Assembly (NCBI RefSeq): GCF_022532105.1
Contig: NZ_CP092832.1
Coordinates: 3,253,001-3,317,000 of the forward strand
Direction of reading: 5' to 3'
DNA: 64,000 nt
Source of the DNA: Flavobacterium sp. HJ-32-4
Lineage (GTDB): Bacteria; Bacteroidota; Bacteroidia; Flavobacteriales; Flavobacteriaceae
How positions within the stretch are numbered: the stretch's first letter is position 1; each line of letters begins with the position of its first letter. This document shows positions 35,274-44,994 of this stretch, piece by piece. The notes under the pieces are model-generated. The model made no database searches and had not been told where the DNA came from. It saw only the letters and a list, made by a program, of their open reading frames with translations. Position numbers and translations under genes: made by a program.

Positions 35274-38200
35274 ATGAATAAGTTTTATGTTTTTGTTGCA
35301 TTATTCCTGAGTTTTGCTGGTTTTTCGCAAGGCATTCAAGTCGACACTTCGCTGACGCCTACGCAGTTGGTGAACTCGGTATTGATCAACAGCCCCTGCG
35401 TCTCCGGCACAAGCGTCACCGCTTCGACCGGAACCAATTTCGGTTCGACCAACGGTATCGGCAAGTTTGTGAACTACAACCCAAACTTCCCCTTTGCTTC
35501 GGGTGTGGTACTTTCGACGGGTGATGTGACACAGGCGCCGAGCCCCAACACCACCATCCAAAGTGCCGGATCAACCTCCTGGGGCGGCGATGCCGAACTT
35601 GAGTCTATCCTATTATCGCAATCGGGTGTGACCTTTAGTTCGATTAATGCGTCGTATCTTCAATTTCAGTTCCAGCCGACAGCCAGTTCCTTTGACTTCA
35701 ACTTTATCTTCGCTTCTGAAGAATATGGGGCATCGCAATGTAATTTCTCGGATGCGTTTGCCTTTATCCTTGAAAATGTAGGCACTGGGGTGAAGCAAAA
35801 CCTGGCGGTTATCGCGGGCAATACACCTATTTCCGTAGCTACGATCCGTGACAATGCCTATAATGCCGGCTGTCCATCGGCGAACCCAAGCTTTTTCGGT
35901 GCCTATAACGGACCGAACTTCGGACCTGCTATCAACTTCAACGGTCAAACCGTACAGATGACGGCCTCCGCTACTGGCCTGACCATTGGTGCTACCTATC
36001 GTATCAAGATCGTCATCGCCGACGGTCGTGGCAGTGCCGATGACAACCTTAACGTAGGATACGACTCGGCCATCTTCATCGAAGGATCCAGTTTCAACAT
36101 TGGCCAGAACGTATTGGGCCCCGACCTCGTGACGTCGAACAACACGGCGGTGTGTTTGAACAGCACCTACCCTATCTTGCAGCCGACATCGCCTATCCAG
36201 AATGTTATTTCGTACCAATGGCTCCAGAACGGCGCCCCGATTTTGGGACAAACATCCGCACAACTTGACCTGAATACGCTTACGACACCCCTTCAGGCGG
36301 GTATCAATTCGTTTGCCCTACAATACACCCAATCGGGCTGTAGTGTCATTCAGGACGATATAAAAGTAGAGGTGTTGCCGGCCGTGAACGCGATCGCCAC
36401 GGTGCCGGATCGTTACTTGTGTACGGCTCCTTATACCTTTGATCTTACCACAACGTCTACCCTCATCCTAAACAATAATACGCCCGGTAATACATCCGAT
36501 GACCTTCCGGCGTCTACACAGATTACCTACTACAACACACAGGGGGAAGCTGTAGGCGAAACAGGAGCGATTGGAACAAGCATCACCATCACCCAGGCCC
36601 AGAGCCCGAAAACGATTTGGGTTCGTATCGAAGCGAGCACCGGATGTTACGCGATCCGCAGTTTCACCCTTCATGCGGTGAACCCGCCTAACGCTCTGCC
36701 GACTCCGTTGATGGCACCTATCACGGTGTGTGCGCGAAACGCTACGGATACGCCTCCAAGAGCGGTGTTTTCCGTAACGCCTATCATCGCTGCGGCTTTG
36801 GGTTCACAAAACCCGGCGGAGTATGTGGTGACCCTGCATACATCGGCGATTGGAGCGAATAACGCCACTACCAACACGCAGAGTACCATACAGTGGAACC
36901 CCGCATTTGAAATCACACGCCCTGGGGGCACGATCTGGGTACGCGTACAGGCCGGAAATAATCCGGATTGTCGTGTCGTGTCGACGGTCCAGTTGATCGT
37001 GACGCCACTACCACAGGTCGATGTCCTTCCGGATGTCGTGGTATGTACGGGCGACGGCACAGGCTTTATCTTACCTGTCCCTTCCGATCCTGCTATCGAA
37101 TACCACACGCTTAACAACGGAGGTGGATCGATCCTGGCGCCAGGCTTTAATGTGGTGCCGAACCCTGAGACTACTATTTACCTCTACAATCCTGGAAACG
37201 GCACCTGTAACCCAGGACAGGACTCCTTCAAGGTGACAAAAGCGGATTACTCTTCGCTTCCTTCCACGGTGACCGAGTGTCAGAATAACAATTACAGCCT
37301 GCCGCCTCTTCCTTACGGTGGCTACTTCACATCGCCGGGTGGTGTGAACCCGCTGGCATCTACAACACTTACTACACCGGGTACGAACACGTATTACGCG
37401 TTCTGGTCGAATCCAAATGATCCGACCGACTGTACGGTCGAAAAGGCGATAACCGTCACGATACAGCCGTTTACCAATATTCCGGAACAAGACGACATCT
37501 TTAGCTGTAACAACTACACGCTTCAGAATGCCCCGGCCGGTATGTCTTATTACACAGGCCCGAACGGAACTGGCACATTGATCGTAACACCTAAAGTATA
37601 CACCCCTGGTACGTACCAGATTTACCTACACAAACAAACGGGCACCGCTCCGAATATTTGCCAGGACGACGAACCGATTACGATTTACGTGGGTGTTACC
37701 AACCTTACGCCGCCTGCTGATGTAAGCGTCTGTAACAGCTACACCCTTCCTGACCTGACCGTGGGTGAATACCGCGATCAGGCAAACGGACTGGGTAATA
37801 TCGTTGCAGATGGTACTGTTATCACGTCTACGACTACCCTGTATTATTGGGTACCGGGTCAGACCTGTACCGGTAACCTCGATTTTACCATAACCGTACA
37901 GCAGACGCCGCTTCCGGTGCTCAACAACGTAGTATCATGTAACCTATACGAGCTGCCGGCCGTCGCGCACCCAGGTAACTACTATACCGGTCCAATTGGT
38001 ACAGGTACTATGCTGCCTGTGGGCTACCCGGTAACCTCCACCCAGACCATTTATTTCTTCGACGGAAACGCCTCATGTTATGTGCAGGACGACTTCCTCG
38101 TTACCATTGATAACGAGCCACTGTTGGACGTAATCCCGCAACCTGCGCCGATCTGTAACGCAACATACACCGTTCCAAATCTGGTAAACGGAGAGTTTTA

Positions 38201-41200
38201 CTACGCTCCGGGCGGACCTTCTTCATCCAACGTTGCCATTACTCCGGGAACCGTTATCAGCACGCCGGGTATTACTACTCTGTATGCCTTCAACCCAAGT
38301 GCATCGGGCGGATGTCCGCCGGTATCCTATAGCATTGACATCGACATTACGTCTACAACGGTAACATTGCCGGGCGGACTTAACGATGGTGATACCGTGA
38401 TGGCATGTGACGACACAGGTTATGTACTACCGGCGTTGACTGGAGGTGCAAAGTATTACGCAGCGCCAGTAAACCCGCAGAACTCGGCCGCAAGTACACC
38501 GATAGCAGTTGGTACGGCTATCATGACCTCGGTCCCGATCTACGTGTACGCCGAGAACAACAACCGGATTCCGTGTTCCGACCAGAAAATGTTCAACGTA
38601 GCGATTTATCCGAAGCCTTCTGTGCCAACCCAAACCACAATAAATGCGTGCGAAAGCTATACGCTCCCTTCCTATACCGCACCGGTAACCGGCTACTACG
38701 AGCAACCGGGAGGTCCGTTGACAGCCGGCAACATCGCACACGTGCCAGGTGAAACACTCACAAGTTCCATTCTATTGTACTCATATGCCGCTAGCCCGTC
38801 TTCGAACCCGGCACTTTGTCCGGACGAAGAGCCATGGCAGATCAACATTACGCCAGCGCCAACCTATACGACACCTGCCGGTGTCACGTTGAGCGGCACG
38901 ACTTTTACGGTAGATGCCTGCGACTCGTATACATTGCCAGCTCCAACGGCCTTCTCGCCCATCGCCACCGGTTACGTTACCGCCAACGATGGAACGGATC
39001 CTGCGTACGGTAGCGCGACAGTTACAGCTCTGGGCACCACAACACTGTACATCCGCACGCAATCAACAGATGCTGCGGCATGTGTCAGATACAAACCGTT
39101 TACCATTAACTTGTTTGCAAAACCAGTTGTACCGACGCAGACAACGGTAAATGCGTGCGAGAACTACACGCTTCCCGCATACACAGCGCCTATAACGGGC
39201 TACTATGAGCAGCCAGGTGGTCCGGTTACGGCGGGTAACGTTGCACACGTACCGGGAGAAGTTCTGACAAGTTCCATCCTATTGTATTCGTATGCGGCAA
39301 GCCCGTCTTCGAATCCATCTTTGTGTCCGGATGAAGAGCCATGGCAAATCAACATTACGCCTGCACCAACCTATACGACGCCGACGGGTGTGACCTTAAC
39401 CGGAACAACGTATAGTGTAGAAGCCTGCGACTCTTACACATTGCCAACGGTAACGGATTTCTCTCCGATCGCAACTGGGTATGTAACCACAAACGACGGA
39501 ACCGACACCCCGGCACCGGCCACTATTACGGCTCCCGGAGCTACCGTTTATGTTCGTACGCAATCGCCGGACGCTGCTGCCTGCGTCAACTATCGCGCCT
39601 TCAATGTCGGTGTATACAACACGCCGGTGGTAGCGCCAATCGTAGGCACGCCTTTCGCCGCATGTAGCGATACGGGCTTTACCTTCCCTGCTCTCGTTGC
39701 TCCGGCCACCGCATATTACGAGCAGCCAGGTGGACCTAACACACCCGGTAACGTCTCGCACGCCGCAGGTTCGACCATCACGGCACCTGCCACGTATACG
39801 TTCTACGCCTACGCAGCGGCAGGACCGGCGTCTAACCCGAACCAGTGTTATGACGAAGAGGCCTTCACCGTAACGATTTCGCAAACACCAGCGCTTACCG
39901 ACTACCAACCGGTATTCAGCTGTGACTCGTGGGATCCGACGGCCTTTATCGCAGCGCTTCCGGCTAACGCAGGCCTTTATGCGGACCTGGCGCACACGAC
40001 GCCGGTGTCGTCACCTGTTCTCGCTTCAACGACGCTTTATGTATACGCGGAGAATCCGGCCAACGCCAACTGTAACGACATTGACGACTTTACAGTGACC
40101 ATTACGCCAACTCCTGTATACAACGCCGCGGATATAGCTACAGTAAACGCTTGTAACAGCTACACCCTTCCTGCCTTGCTGACGCCGAACGCACAATACT
40201 ATGATGCGATCAATGGCGCCGTAATTGCGGCTGGTACTATATACACAGCACCGACTACGACCCTTTACGTCCATGCGGTAAACGGCACGGCACCGAATAC
40301 GTGCGTCGGAACGTGGGAACCAAAAGTCATCAACGTATTCAATGTGGAAGAACCAGCAAGCTTGCAAAACTGCGGAAACTATACGCTCCCTGCCCTGACG
40401 ACGCCAGGTGCCCTGTATTACACAGGTCCTAACGGCACTGGAACAAGCTATGCAGGTGGTGCTGTCATCGCATCTACGACCACGCTTTATGTGTATGCCA
40501 TGAATGGCGCCGGAACATGTTCCGATCAAAGCCCTGCGTTCACCGTTACGATCAACGCTCCGGCTGTAGCGAATTCAGTACCGGCCAACCTTACCACTGT
40601 TTGCGACACCGATGGAGACGAAAACTATGATTTCAATCTCGATAGCCTGACGGCAACGGTTCTGGGCTCACAGAGTGCCACCGATTATGAAGTGACCTAT
40701 TATGACAATGCACAAAACGCGGCACTTCGTACTGACGCTATCGCGACGGATAATGGTCCGAATGGTGATACCGCAGCAAGAGATTATCCGGAAAACATTT
40801 ATGCCGTCGTAACCAACATTGCAACGCCATCATGTTATTCTACACCGACCCTGATTCAATTGCTTCCAATAGCCCAACCAACAGGTGCTAAACTCGTAAT
40901 CGAAGATCCGATCTGTGTCGACAGCGAAACCGGAGACGTGACGCCAGGATATGTAGTGAGCGGCTATTCATCACAATACTATACCTTCGACTGGCAAGAT
41001 GCGTCAGGCGCAACGGTTAGCACATCACCGAACTTCACAACAACCACTCCGGGTGATTATACGTTGTACATCACAACGACTGTGAATGGCCTGACAGCCT
41101 GCGACTCGGGTGCGATTCCGTTTACACTGATCCAATCTGGTAAGCCTCAGGATGTACAGATCGACGTGACCACCGGTTACTTCAGCGACAACCAAACGGT

Positions 41201-41660
41201 GGTCGTAAACGTAACGCCAATTCCTGGTACTGTCGGTGAATTCCTCTACTCAATTGACGGTTCTGACCCAGTCCCAAGCGTTCCAGCCAACGCCACGACC
41301 TTCACCTTCACTGGTGTAACAGAAGGATGGCACGAAATCACTGTGATCGACCCGAATGGTTGTGGTAGCGCTGCCTTCCCTATTGCAGTGCAGACGGTAT
41401 ACAATCCGAAATACTTTACACCTAACGGAGACGGCATCAACGATACCTACCGTATTCCAGGACTTGCGGGCCAGACAGCCAGCATCACCATCTACGATCG
41501 TTATGGCAAACTATTGCAAACCATGACTACCGACGGACCGGGATGGGACGGCACCGTCAACGGAAGCCCGCTGCCGGCAGATGACTACTGGTTTATTGTA
41601 AGCTATGTCGAAAATGGCGTACCGCGCGAATACAGATCGCACTTCTCGCTCGTACGTTAA
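35274..41660 (+). CDS. Giant repetitive cell-surface protein, type B type IX secretion cargo
   Basis: The 2128-residue protein starts with a signal peptide (ending GFSQG). A choice-of-anchor L domain spans about 20-230 (LQFQFQP, FNFIFASEEYG, CNFSDAFAFILE). From about 480 to 1800 it is a string of 75-90 residue beta-rich repeats sharing (C)xxYTLPxLT, YYxGPNGTGT or YYEQPGGP, and TTLYVYA, each with paired Cys residues. The end (about 2040-2128) is the gliding-motility-associated (CHU_C) type B sorting domain: YFTPNGDGINDTYRIPG, ITIYDRYGKLL and LPADDYWFIVSY. The likely role is surface adhesin or filament. Two neighbouring 169-residue blocks (38613-39626) are near copies. Confidence 0.95.
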   Translation: MNKFYVFVALFLSFAGFSQGIQVDTSLTPTQLVNSVLINSPCVSGTSVTASTGTNFGSTNGIGKFVNYNPNFPFASGVVLSTGDVTQAPSPNTTIQSAGSTSWGGDAELESILLSQSGVTFSSINASYLQFQFQPTASSFDFNFIFASEEYGASQCNFSDAFAFILENVGTGVKQNLAVIAGNTPISVATIRDNAYNAGCPSANPSFFGAYNGPNFGPAINFNGQTVQMTASATGLTIGATYRIKIVIADGRGSADDNLNVGYDSAIFIEGSSFNIGQNVLGPDLVTSNNTAVCLNSTYPILQPTSPIQNVISYQWLQNGAPILGQTSAQLDLNTLTTPLQAGINSFALQYTQSGCSVIQDDIKVEVLPAVNAIATVPDRYLCTAPYTFDLTTTSTLILNNNTPGNTSDDLPASTQITYYNTQGEAVGETGAIGTSITITQAQSPKTIWVRIEASTGCYAIRSFTLHAVNPPNALPTPLMAPITVCARNATDTPPRAVFSVTPIIAAALGSQNPAEYVVTLHTSAIGANNATTNTQSTIQWNPAFEITRPGGTIWVRVQAGNNPDCRVVSTVQLIVTPLPQVDVLPDVVVCTGDGTGFILPVPSDPAIEYHTLNNGGGSILAPGFNVVPNPETTIYLYNPGNGTCNPGQDSFKVTKADYSSLPSTVTECQNNNYSLPPLPYGGYFTSPGGVNPLASTTLTTPGTNTYYAFWSNPNDPTDCTVEKAITVTIQPFTNIPEQDDIFSCNNYTLQNAPAGMSYYTGPNGTGTLIVTPKVYTPGTYQIYLHKQTGTAPNICQDDEPITIYVGVTNLTPPADVSVCNSYTLPDLTVGEYRDQANGLGNIVADGTVITSTTTLYYWVPGQTCTGNLDFTITVQQTPLPVLNNVVSCNLYELPAVAHPGNYYTGPIGTGTMLPVGYPVTSTQTIYFFDGNASCYVQDDFLVTIDNEPLLDVIPQPAPICNATYTVPNLVNGEFYYAPGGPSSSNVAITPGTVISTPGITTLYAFNPSASGGCPPVSYSIDIDITSTTVTLPGGLNDGDTVMACDDTGYVLPALTGGAKYYAAPVNPQNSAASTPIAVGTAIMTSVPIYVYAENNNRIPCSDQKMFNVAIYPKPSVPTQTTINACESYTLPSYTAPVTGYYEQPGGPLTAGNIAHVPGETLTSSILLYSYAASPSSNPALCPDEEPWQINITPAPTYTTPAGVTLSGTTFTVDACDSYTLPAPTAFSPIATGYVTANDGTDPAYGSATVTALGTTTLYIRTQSTDAAACVRYKPFTINLFAKPVVPTQTTVNACENYTLPAYTAPITGYYEQPGGPVTAGNVAHVPGEVLTSSILLYSYAASPSSNPSLCPDEEPWQINITPAPTYTTPTGVTLTGTTYSVEACDSYTLPTVTDFSPIATGYVTTNDGTDTPAPATITAPGATVYVRTQSPDAAACVNYRAFNVGVYNTPVVAPIVGTPFAACSDTGFTFPALVAPATAYYEQPGGPNTPGNVSHAAGSTITAPATYTFYAYAAAGPASNPNQCYDEEAFTVTISQTPALTDYQPVFSCDSWDPTAFIAALPANAGLYADLAHTTPVSSPVLASTTLYVYAENPANANCNDIDDFTVTITPTPVYNAADIATVNACNSYTLPALLTPNAQYYDAINGAVIAAGTIYTAPTTTLYVHAVNGTAPNTCVGTWEPKVINVFNVEEPASLQNCGNYTLPALTTPGALYYTGPNGTGTSYAGGAVIASTTTLYVYAMNGAGTCSDQSPAFTVTINAPAVANSVPANLTTVCDTDGDENYDFNLDSLTATVLGSQSATDYEVTYYDNAQNAALRTDAIATDNGPNGDTAARDYPENIYAVVTNIATPSCYSTPTLIQLLPIAQPTGAKLVIEDPICVDSETGDVTPGYVVSGYSSQYYTFDWQDASGATVSTSPNFTTTTPGDYTLYITTTVNGLTACDSGAIPFTLIQSGKPQDVQIDVTTGYFSDNQTVVVNVTPIPGTVGEFLYSIDGSDPVPSVPANATTFTFTGVTEGWHEITVIDPNGCGSAAFPIAVQTVYNPKYFTPNGDGINDTYRIPGLAGQTASITIYDRYGKLLQTMTTDGPGWDGTVNGSPLPADDYWFIVSYVENGVPREYRSHFSLVR
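38613..39626 (+). repeat. Tandem 507-bp duplication inside the giant gene
   Basis: The unit 38613-39119 (169 codons) is followed directly by a near copy at 39120-39626. Over the first 109 codons only about 14 amino acids differ; the last third is less similar and the second copy is slightly shorter. Both begin KPxVPTQTT and contain YYEQPGGP and LCPDEEPWQINITP. Confidence 0.85.
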
Positions 41661-41681
41661 TCGTTTGATACTTATGAAAGT

Positions 41682-41712
41682 AAAAGGCTCCATTTGGAGC
41701 CTTTTCTTTTTT
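41682..41712 (+). terminator. Rho-independent terminator
   Basis: AAAAGGCTCC / GGAGCCTTTT form a perfect 10-bp stem with a 4-base loop, followed by CTTTTTT. It closes the giant gene. Confidence 0.9.
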
Positions 41713-41786
41713 AACGCCTATTCCATGTAACAACTTTGAGCAAAGGAAGTCTAGTCTGCGTTAAAAAATACTCAAAAAGACACTTC

Positions 41787-44153
41787 ATGAAACATTGCTT
41801 ACTGTTGTGGGTACTCGCCTTTGCCCTCCCGCTATCCGCCCAAAAAACCAGTAGTGTCACCGGAACCGTGACCGACAAAACAAAACAGCCCCTTTCCTAT
41901 GTGACCATCTCCCTGAAACTCGACGGAAAAATCGTCACCGGTGGTATCACTGACGACAATGGTAAGTTCGAAATCCCCAACCTTGAGCCCAAAGCGTACA
42001 CCGTAGACATCCAGTTCATGGGGTTTAAGACACAGACGCAAACCGCCGATCTTACCACACAGAGAACGGTTAACTTCACTATCGTCCTTGAAGAAGACGC
42101 GGTGGTGCTCAACGATGTTACCGTCGTAGCCGAACGTTCCACCATCGAACAAAAACTCGACCGCAAAGTCATCAATGTCGGTCGCGACCTCACTACCGCC
42201 GGTGCCACCGCTTCCGAGATCATGGGCAACATCCCGTCAGTCAATGTCGACCAGGATGGCAAAATATCCCTCCGCGGCAACGAAAACGTCCGTATCCTGG
42301 TAGATGGCCGTCCTACTAACATAGACGCCGCCACCCTGCTCAAACAGATTCCCTCTACTTCTATCAAGAAGATCGAACTCATTACCAACCCGAGCGCCAA
42401 ATACAATCCGGAAGGCATGTCGGGTATCATCAACATCGTCCTTCACAAAAACGCAAACGACGGCTTCAACGCCAGCCTGAATACCGGCGTGACCGTAGCC
42501 GTGACGCCGAAGATCAACAACTCCCTCGACATGAATTTCCGCACCGGAAAGGTCAACTTCTTCGCTACCTACGGCAACAACTTCGGCAACCAGTTCAACG
42601 ATGGCGAGGTCATCCGCGAAGACCAGGATAATAGCCAGGAGTTTGACATCGTCAACAAAAACAAAAGCCACCTGCTGAAAGGCGGTATGGATTTCTACAT
42701 CGACGACCGCAATACCGTCTCCGCTTATACCACGCAGAACTTCGCGCGCGGCATCGGCTATATTGACAGCTTCTACGGTTTCCCGAATACGGCTGAAAAT
42801 TATAGCAGCTATGATATCTACGACAGCCAGAACGACAACCAGATTTACAATACCGCCTACAAGCACCTGTTCAAGAAAGAAGGCGAAACCCTCGATGTCG
42901 AACTGAACTTCAACGAGTCAAAAGAGTTGCAGGATATCACCTTCAGCCCAACCGCAGCCAGCCCCATTGCGCCTTATAACGACTTCAAACGCGAAGTACG
43001 TGTCGGGAAAACGGCCAACGTCGACTATGTAAACCCACTAAGCGAGAAGTCGACGCTCGAAGTCGGCGCTGAAGCCCGCCTCATGCGTTCGTCTAACATC
43101 TTCCGCACTACTGGTGTCCTGATTCCGAACGCGGTTACTTCTTACGACTTCGATATCTATTCCGCCTATGCCACCTACGGCCAGCGGTTCGACAAGTTCA
43201 GCTACCAGATCGGGGCACGCTTCGAAAGCTACAAAGTGAAGGCCATCTACAACGGTAACACCGATTTCAAAGACGACTACATCACCGTTTACCCGTCCGC
43301 CTACCTCACCTATACGCCAAGCGAGAAAAACAGTTGGCAGATGAGCTACAGCCGACGTGTCGACCGTCCGAGCCTCGAACAGACCACGCGCCTGCCCGAG
43401 TTCAGTACGTCCCGTATCATCTCCGTCGGTAACCCAAGCCTCGACCCGCAGTTTACCAACTCGCTCGAAGTCAACTACACCCGCATGCTCGAAAAAGGAT
43501 CACTAACCGCCGGTGTCTTTTTCCGCCTTATCAACGACGAGATCAGCCGGATCCTCTATCCTAATCCGTCCGACGAGGAAAACCGCCTCATCATGACATT
43601 CGACAACTTCCGCGACAACACCGCCTTCGGCTTCGAACTGTCTACCAACTACAAGCTCACCAAATGGTGGGATGTACAGCCGGCCATCGATTTCTCCAGC
43701 ATCCGCCAGCGCGGAGTCGTGAGCATCCGCAACCTAACCACCGCAGACTTTGACCCAACCGAAGTCACTATCACGGCCAATGCCTTCAACGCGCGTATCA
43801 ACAGTAACTTCAAAGCCACCAAACAACTCAGCTTCCTCTTGTTTGGCTTCTACCGCGGCGGCGTCAACGGCGTACAGAACGACAGCCGTGAAATGTATAA
43901 AGTCGACAGTGGCATGCGCTACAGCTTCCTCAGCGACAAAGCCAGCCTGAGCCTGCGCTTCAACGACATGTTCAACACCATGCGCTACGCCTTCGATGCC
44001 GAGCACCCCTACCCGTCACACGGCGCCTTCTACTGGGAAAGCCGCTCGCTCTTCATCAGCTTCAACTACCGTTTCGGCGCCGGAAAGAACCGCGCGCTGC
44101 AACGCCGCCAACGCGACGACAATACCAAACAGGGAGGCGGAGGCTTCTTCTAA
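41787..44153 (+). CDS. Outer-membrane beta-barrel receptor with carboxypeptidase-like domain
   Basis: The start at 41787 gives 788 residues with a signal peptide (MKHCLLLWVLAFALPLSAQ). A CarboxypepD_reg-like domain (about 22-105, TGTVTDKTKQPLSYVTISL) is followed by a plug (about 120-230, GATASEIMGNIPSVNVDQDGKISLRGNENVRILVDGRPT) and a long barrel of the OMP_b-brl_3 type. The tail is rich in Arg, Gln and Gly. The N-terminal 17 codons of the longer frame were rejected because they precede the signal. It is a TonB-dependent-like transporter of unknown ligand and may be constitutive, as no regulator is adjacent. Confidence 0.92.
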   Translation: MKHCLLLWVLAFALPLSAQKTSSVTGTVTDKTKQPLSYVTISLKLDGKIVTGGITDDNGKFEIPNLEPKAYTVDIQFMGFKTQTQTADLTTQRTVNFTIVLEEDAVVLNDVTVVAERSTIEQKLDRKVINVGRDLTTAGATASEIMGNIPSVNVDQDGKISLRGNENVRILVDGRPTNIDAATLLKQIPSTSIKKIELITNPSAKYNPEGMSGIINIVLHKNANDGFNASLNTGVTVAVTPKINNSLDMNFRTGKVNFFATYGNNFGNQFNDGEVIREDQDNSQEFDIVNKNKSHLLKGGMDFYIDDRNTVSAYTTQNFARGIGYIDSFYGFPNTAENYSSYDIYDSQNDNQIYNTAYKHLFKKEGETLDVELNFNESKELQDITFSPTAASPIAPYNDFKREVRVGKTANVDYVNPLSEKSTLEVGAEARLMRSSNIFRTTGVLIPNAVTSYDFDIYSAYATYGQRFDKFSYQIGARFESYKVKAIYNGNTDFKDDYITVYPSAYLTYTPSEKNSWQMSYSRRVDRPSLEQTTRLPEFSTSRIISVGNPSLDPQFTNSLEVNYTRMLEKGSLTAGVFFRLINDEISRILYPNPSDEENRLIMTFDNFRDNTAFGFELSTNYKLTKWWDVQPAIDFSSIRQRGVVSIRNLTTADFDPTEVTITANAFNARINSNFKATKQLSFLLFGFYRGGVNGVQNDSREMYKVDSGMRYSFLSDKASLSLRFNDMFNTMRYAFDAEHPYPSHGAFYWESRSLFISFNYRFGAGKNRALQRRQRDDNTKQGGGGFF

Positions 44154-44160
44154 AAAATGA

Positions 44161-44188
44161 AAGTCCGGATCACCATCCGGACTTTTTT
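44161..44188 (+). terminator. Rho-independent terminator
   Basis: AAGTCCGGAT / ATCCGGACTT form a perfect 10-bp stem with a 4-base loop and a following T-run. Confidence 0.9.
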
Positions 44189-44403
44189 ATTTTGGGCGCG
44201 CCGGCGCATCGGCCAACTTCGTTTATCGAATGCTGGGGCGCCGTCAGGCTATCCGCTATAGCTTTTGGCGCTACTCCTTCAGAAACGGTCGTTACATAAA
44301 TCAAATCGACTCCCTATTCACTATCCACAAGGCGCCAAAAGGCTGCCGCTCCTATCCTTCGCGCAGCAAATATCCTAAACCTGAAACCAACCGTTTCAAA
44401 CAG

Positions 44404-44871
44404 CTAGATGCCTTCCGCGCGTTTTTTCCACTCGTTCAGGAGCTCTGCAAGTGCGGCAGGTTTGCGCCCGTAGGTATCGGGTAACGCCGCCTGGTTACCG
44501 GTCATCCCTTTGGCCAGCCGTTTACCAAAAGTGAACCTTTTGTGGCTTTCAACATAATCGAATACGACCATTTTCCGCAACCCAACGTGGCCCGAGCGGA
44601 ACGATCCTACATCCTGCCACTTTGTAAAATGACTTCGGAACAGACTGGTTACCACGAAGCCCTCTGACGTGAGTTTCAAAGAAGCCGCACCCGGCCATAG
44701 TTGCACGAGACCTACCAGCAGGCAAAATCCGAAAAAGACGGTAGTGAGCCAGCTCATTAAGGGAGACTGCCCCATCATCCCAATGCCCATATACACAAAA
44801 CCCGCACTAACGACAATCGTGAAAACACTGCCGTACTTCGCAGGTCGTAAAATCAACTCATTCGCATCCAT
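44404..44871 (-). CDS. Two-helix membrane protein (STM3941-like)
   Basis: The start at 44871 (MDANELILRPAKYG) gives 155 residues; the frame upstream of it translates the degenerate repeats and was left out. Two adjacent membrane helices (about 16-33 and 40-60) precede a cytoplasmic part with SLKLTSEGFVVTSLFRSHFTKWQDVGSF, a PH-like pattern shared with the STM3941 group. It ends in LPDTYGRKPAALAELLNEWKKR, also typical. The function of this group is unknown. About 215 bases between the previous terminator and this stop hold no gene. Confidence 0.75.
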   Translation of the reverse strand: MDANELILRPAKYGSVFTIVVSAGFVYMGIGMMGQSPLMSWLTTVFFGFCLLVGLVQLWPGAASLKLTSEGFVVTSLFRSHFTKWQDVGSFRSGHVGLRKMVVFDYVESHKRFTFGKRLAKGMTGNQAALPDTYGRKPAALAELLNEWKKRAEGI

Positions 44872-44904
44872 AACTGGGTAGTAGATATCTTCCAAAAACA
44901 CCAG

Positions 44905-44992
44905 AGGCCATCCCCCATTATCAATTATCAATTAACAATTATCAATTCTCCACTATCAACCATGAACCATGAACTATGAACTATCAACCAAC
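44905..44992. repeat. Degenerate ATCAATT / CCATGAAC word repeats
   Basis: Variants of TTATCAATTA are followed by CATGAACTATGAAC-like words, filling the gap between the FabH-like gene and the membrane protein gene. No gene or terminator is seen. Confidence 0.6.
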
Positions 44993-44994
44993 AC

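Noticed and set aside
35613..40529. Several minus-strand frames of 90-216 codons under the giant gene
   Set aside because: They are Arg/Cys-rich shadows of the Thr/Pro/Ala-rich repeats on the plus strand.
44230..44484. 84-codon plus-strand frame
   Set aside because: It overlaps the 3' end of the minus-strand membrane protein and has no protein-like pattern.
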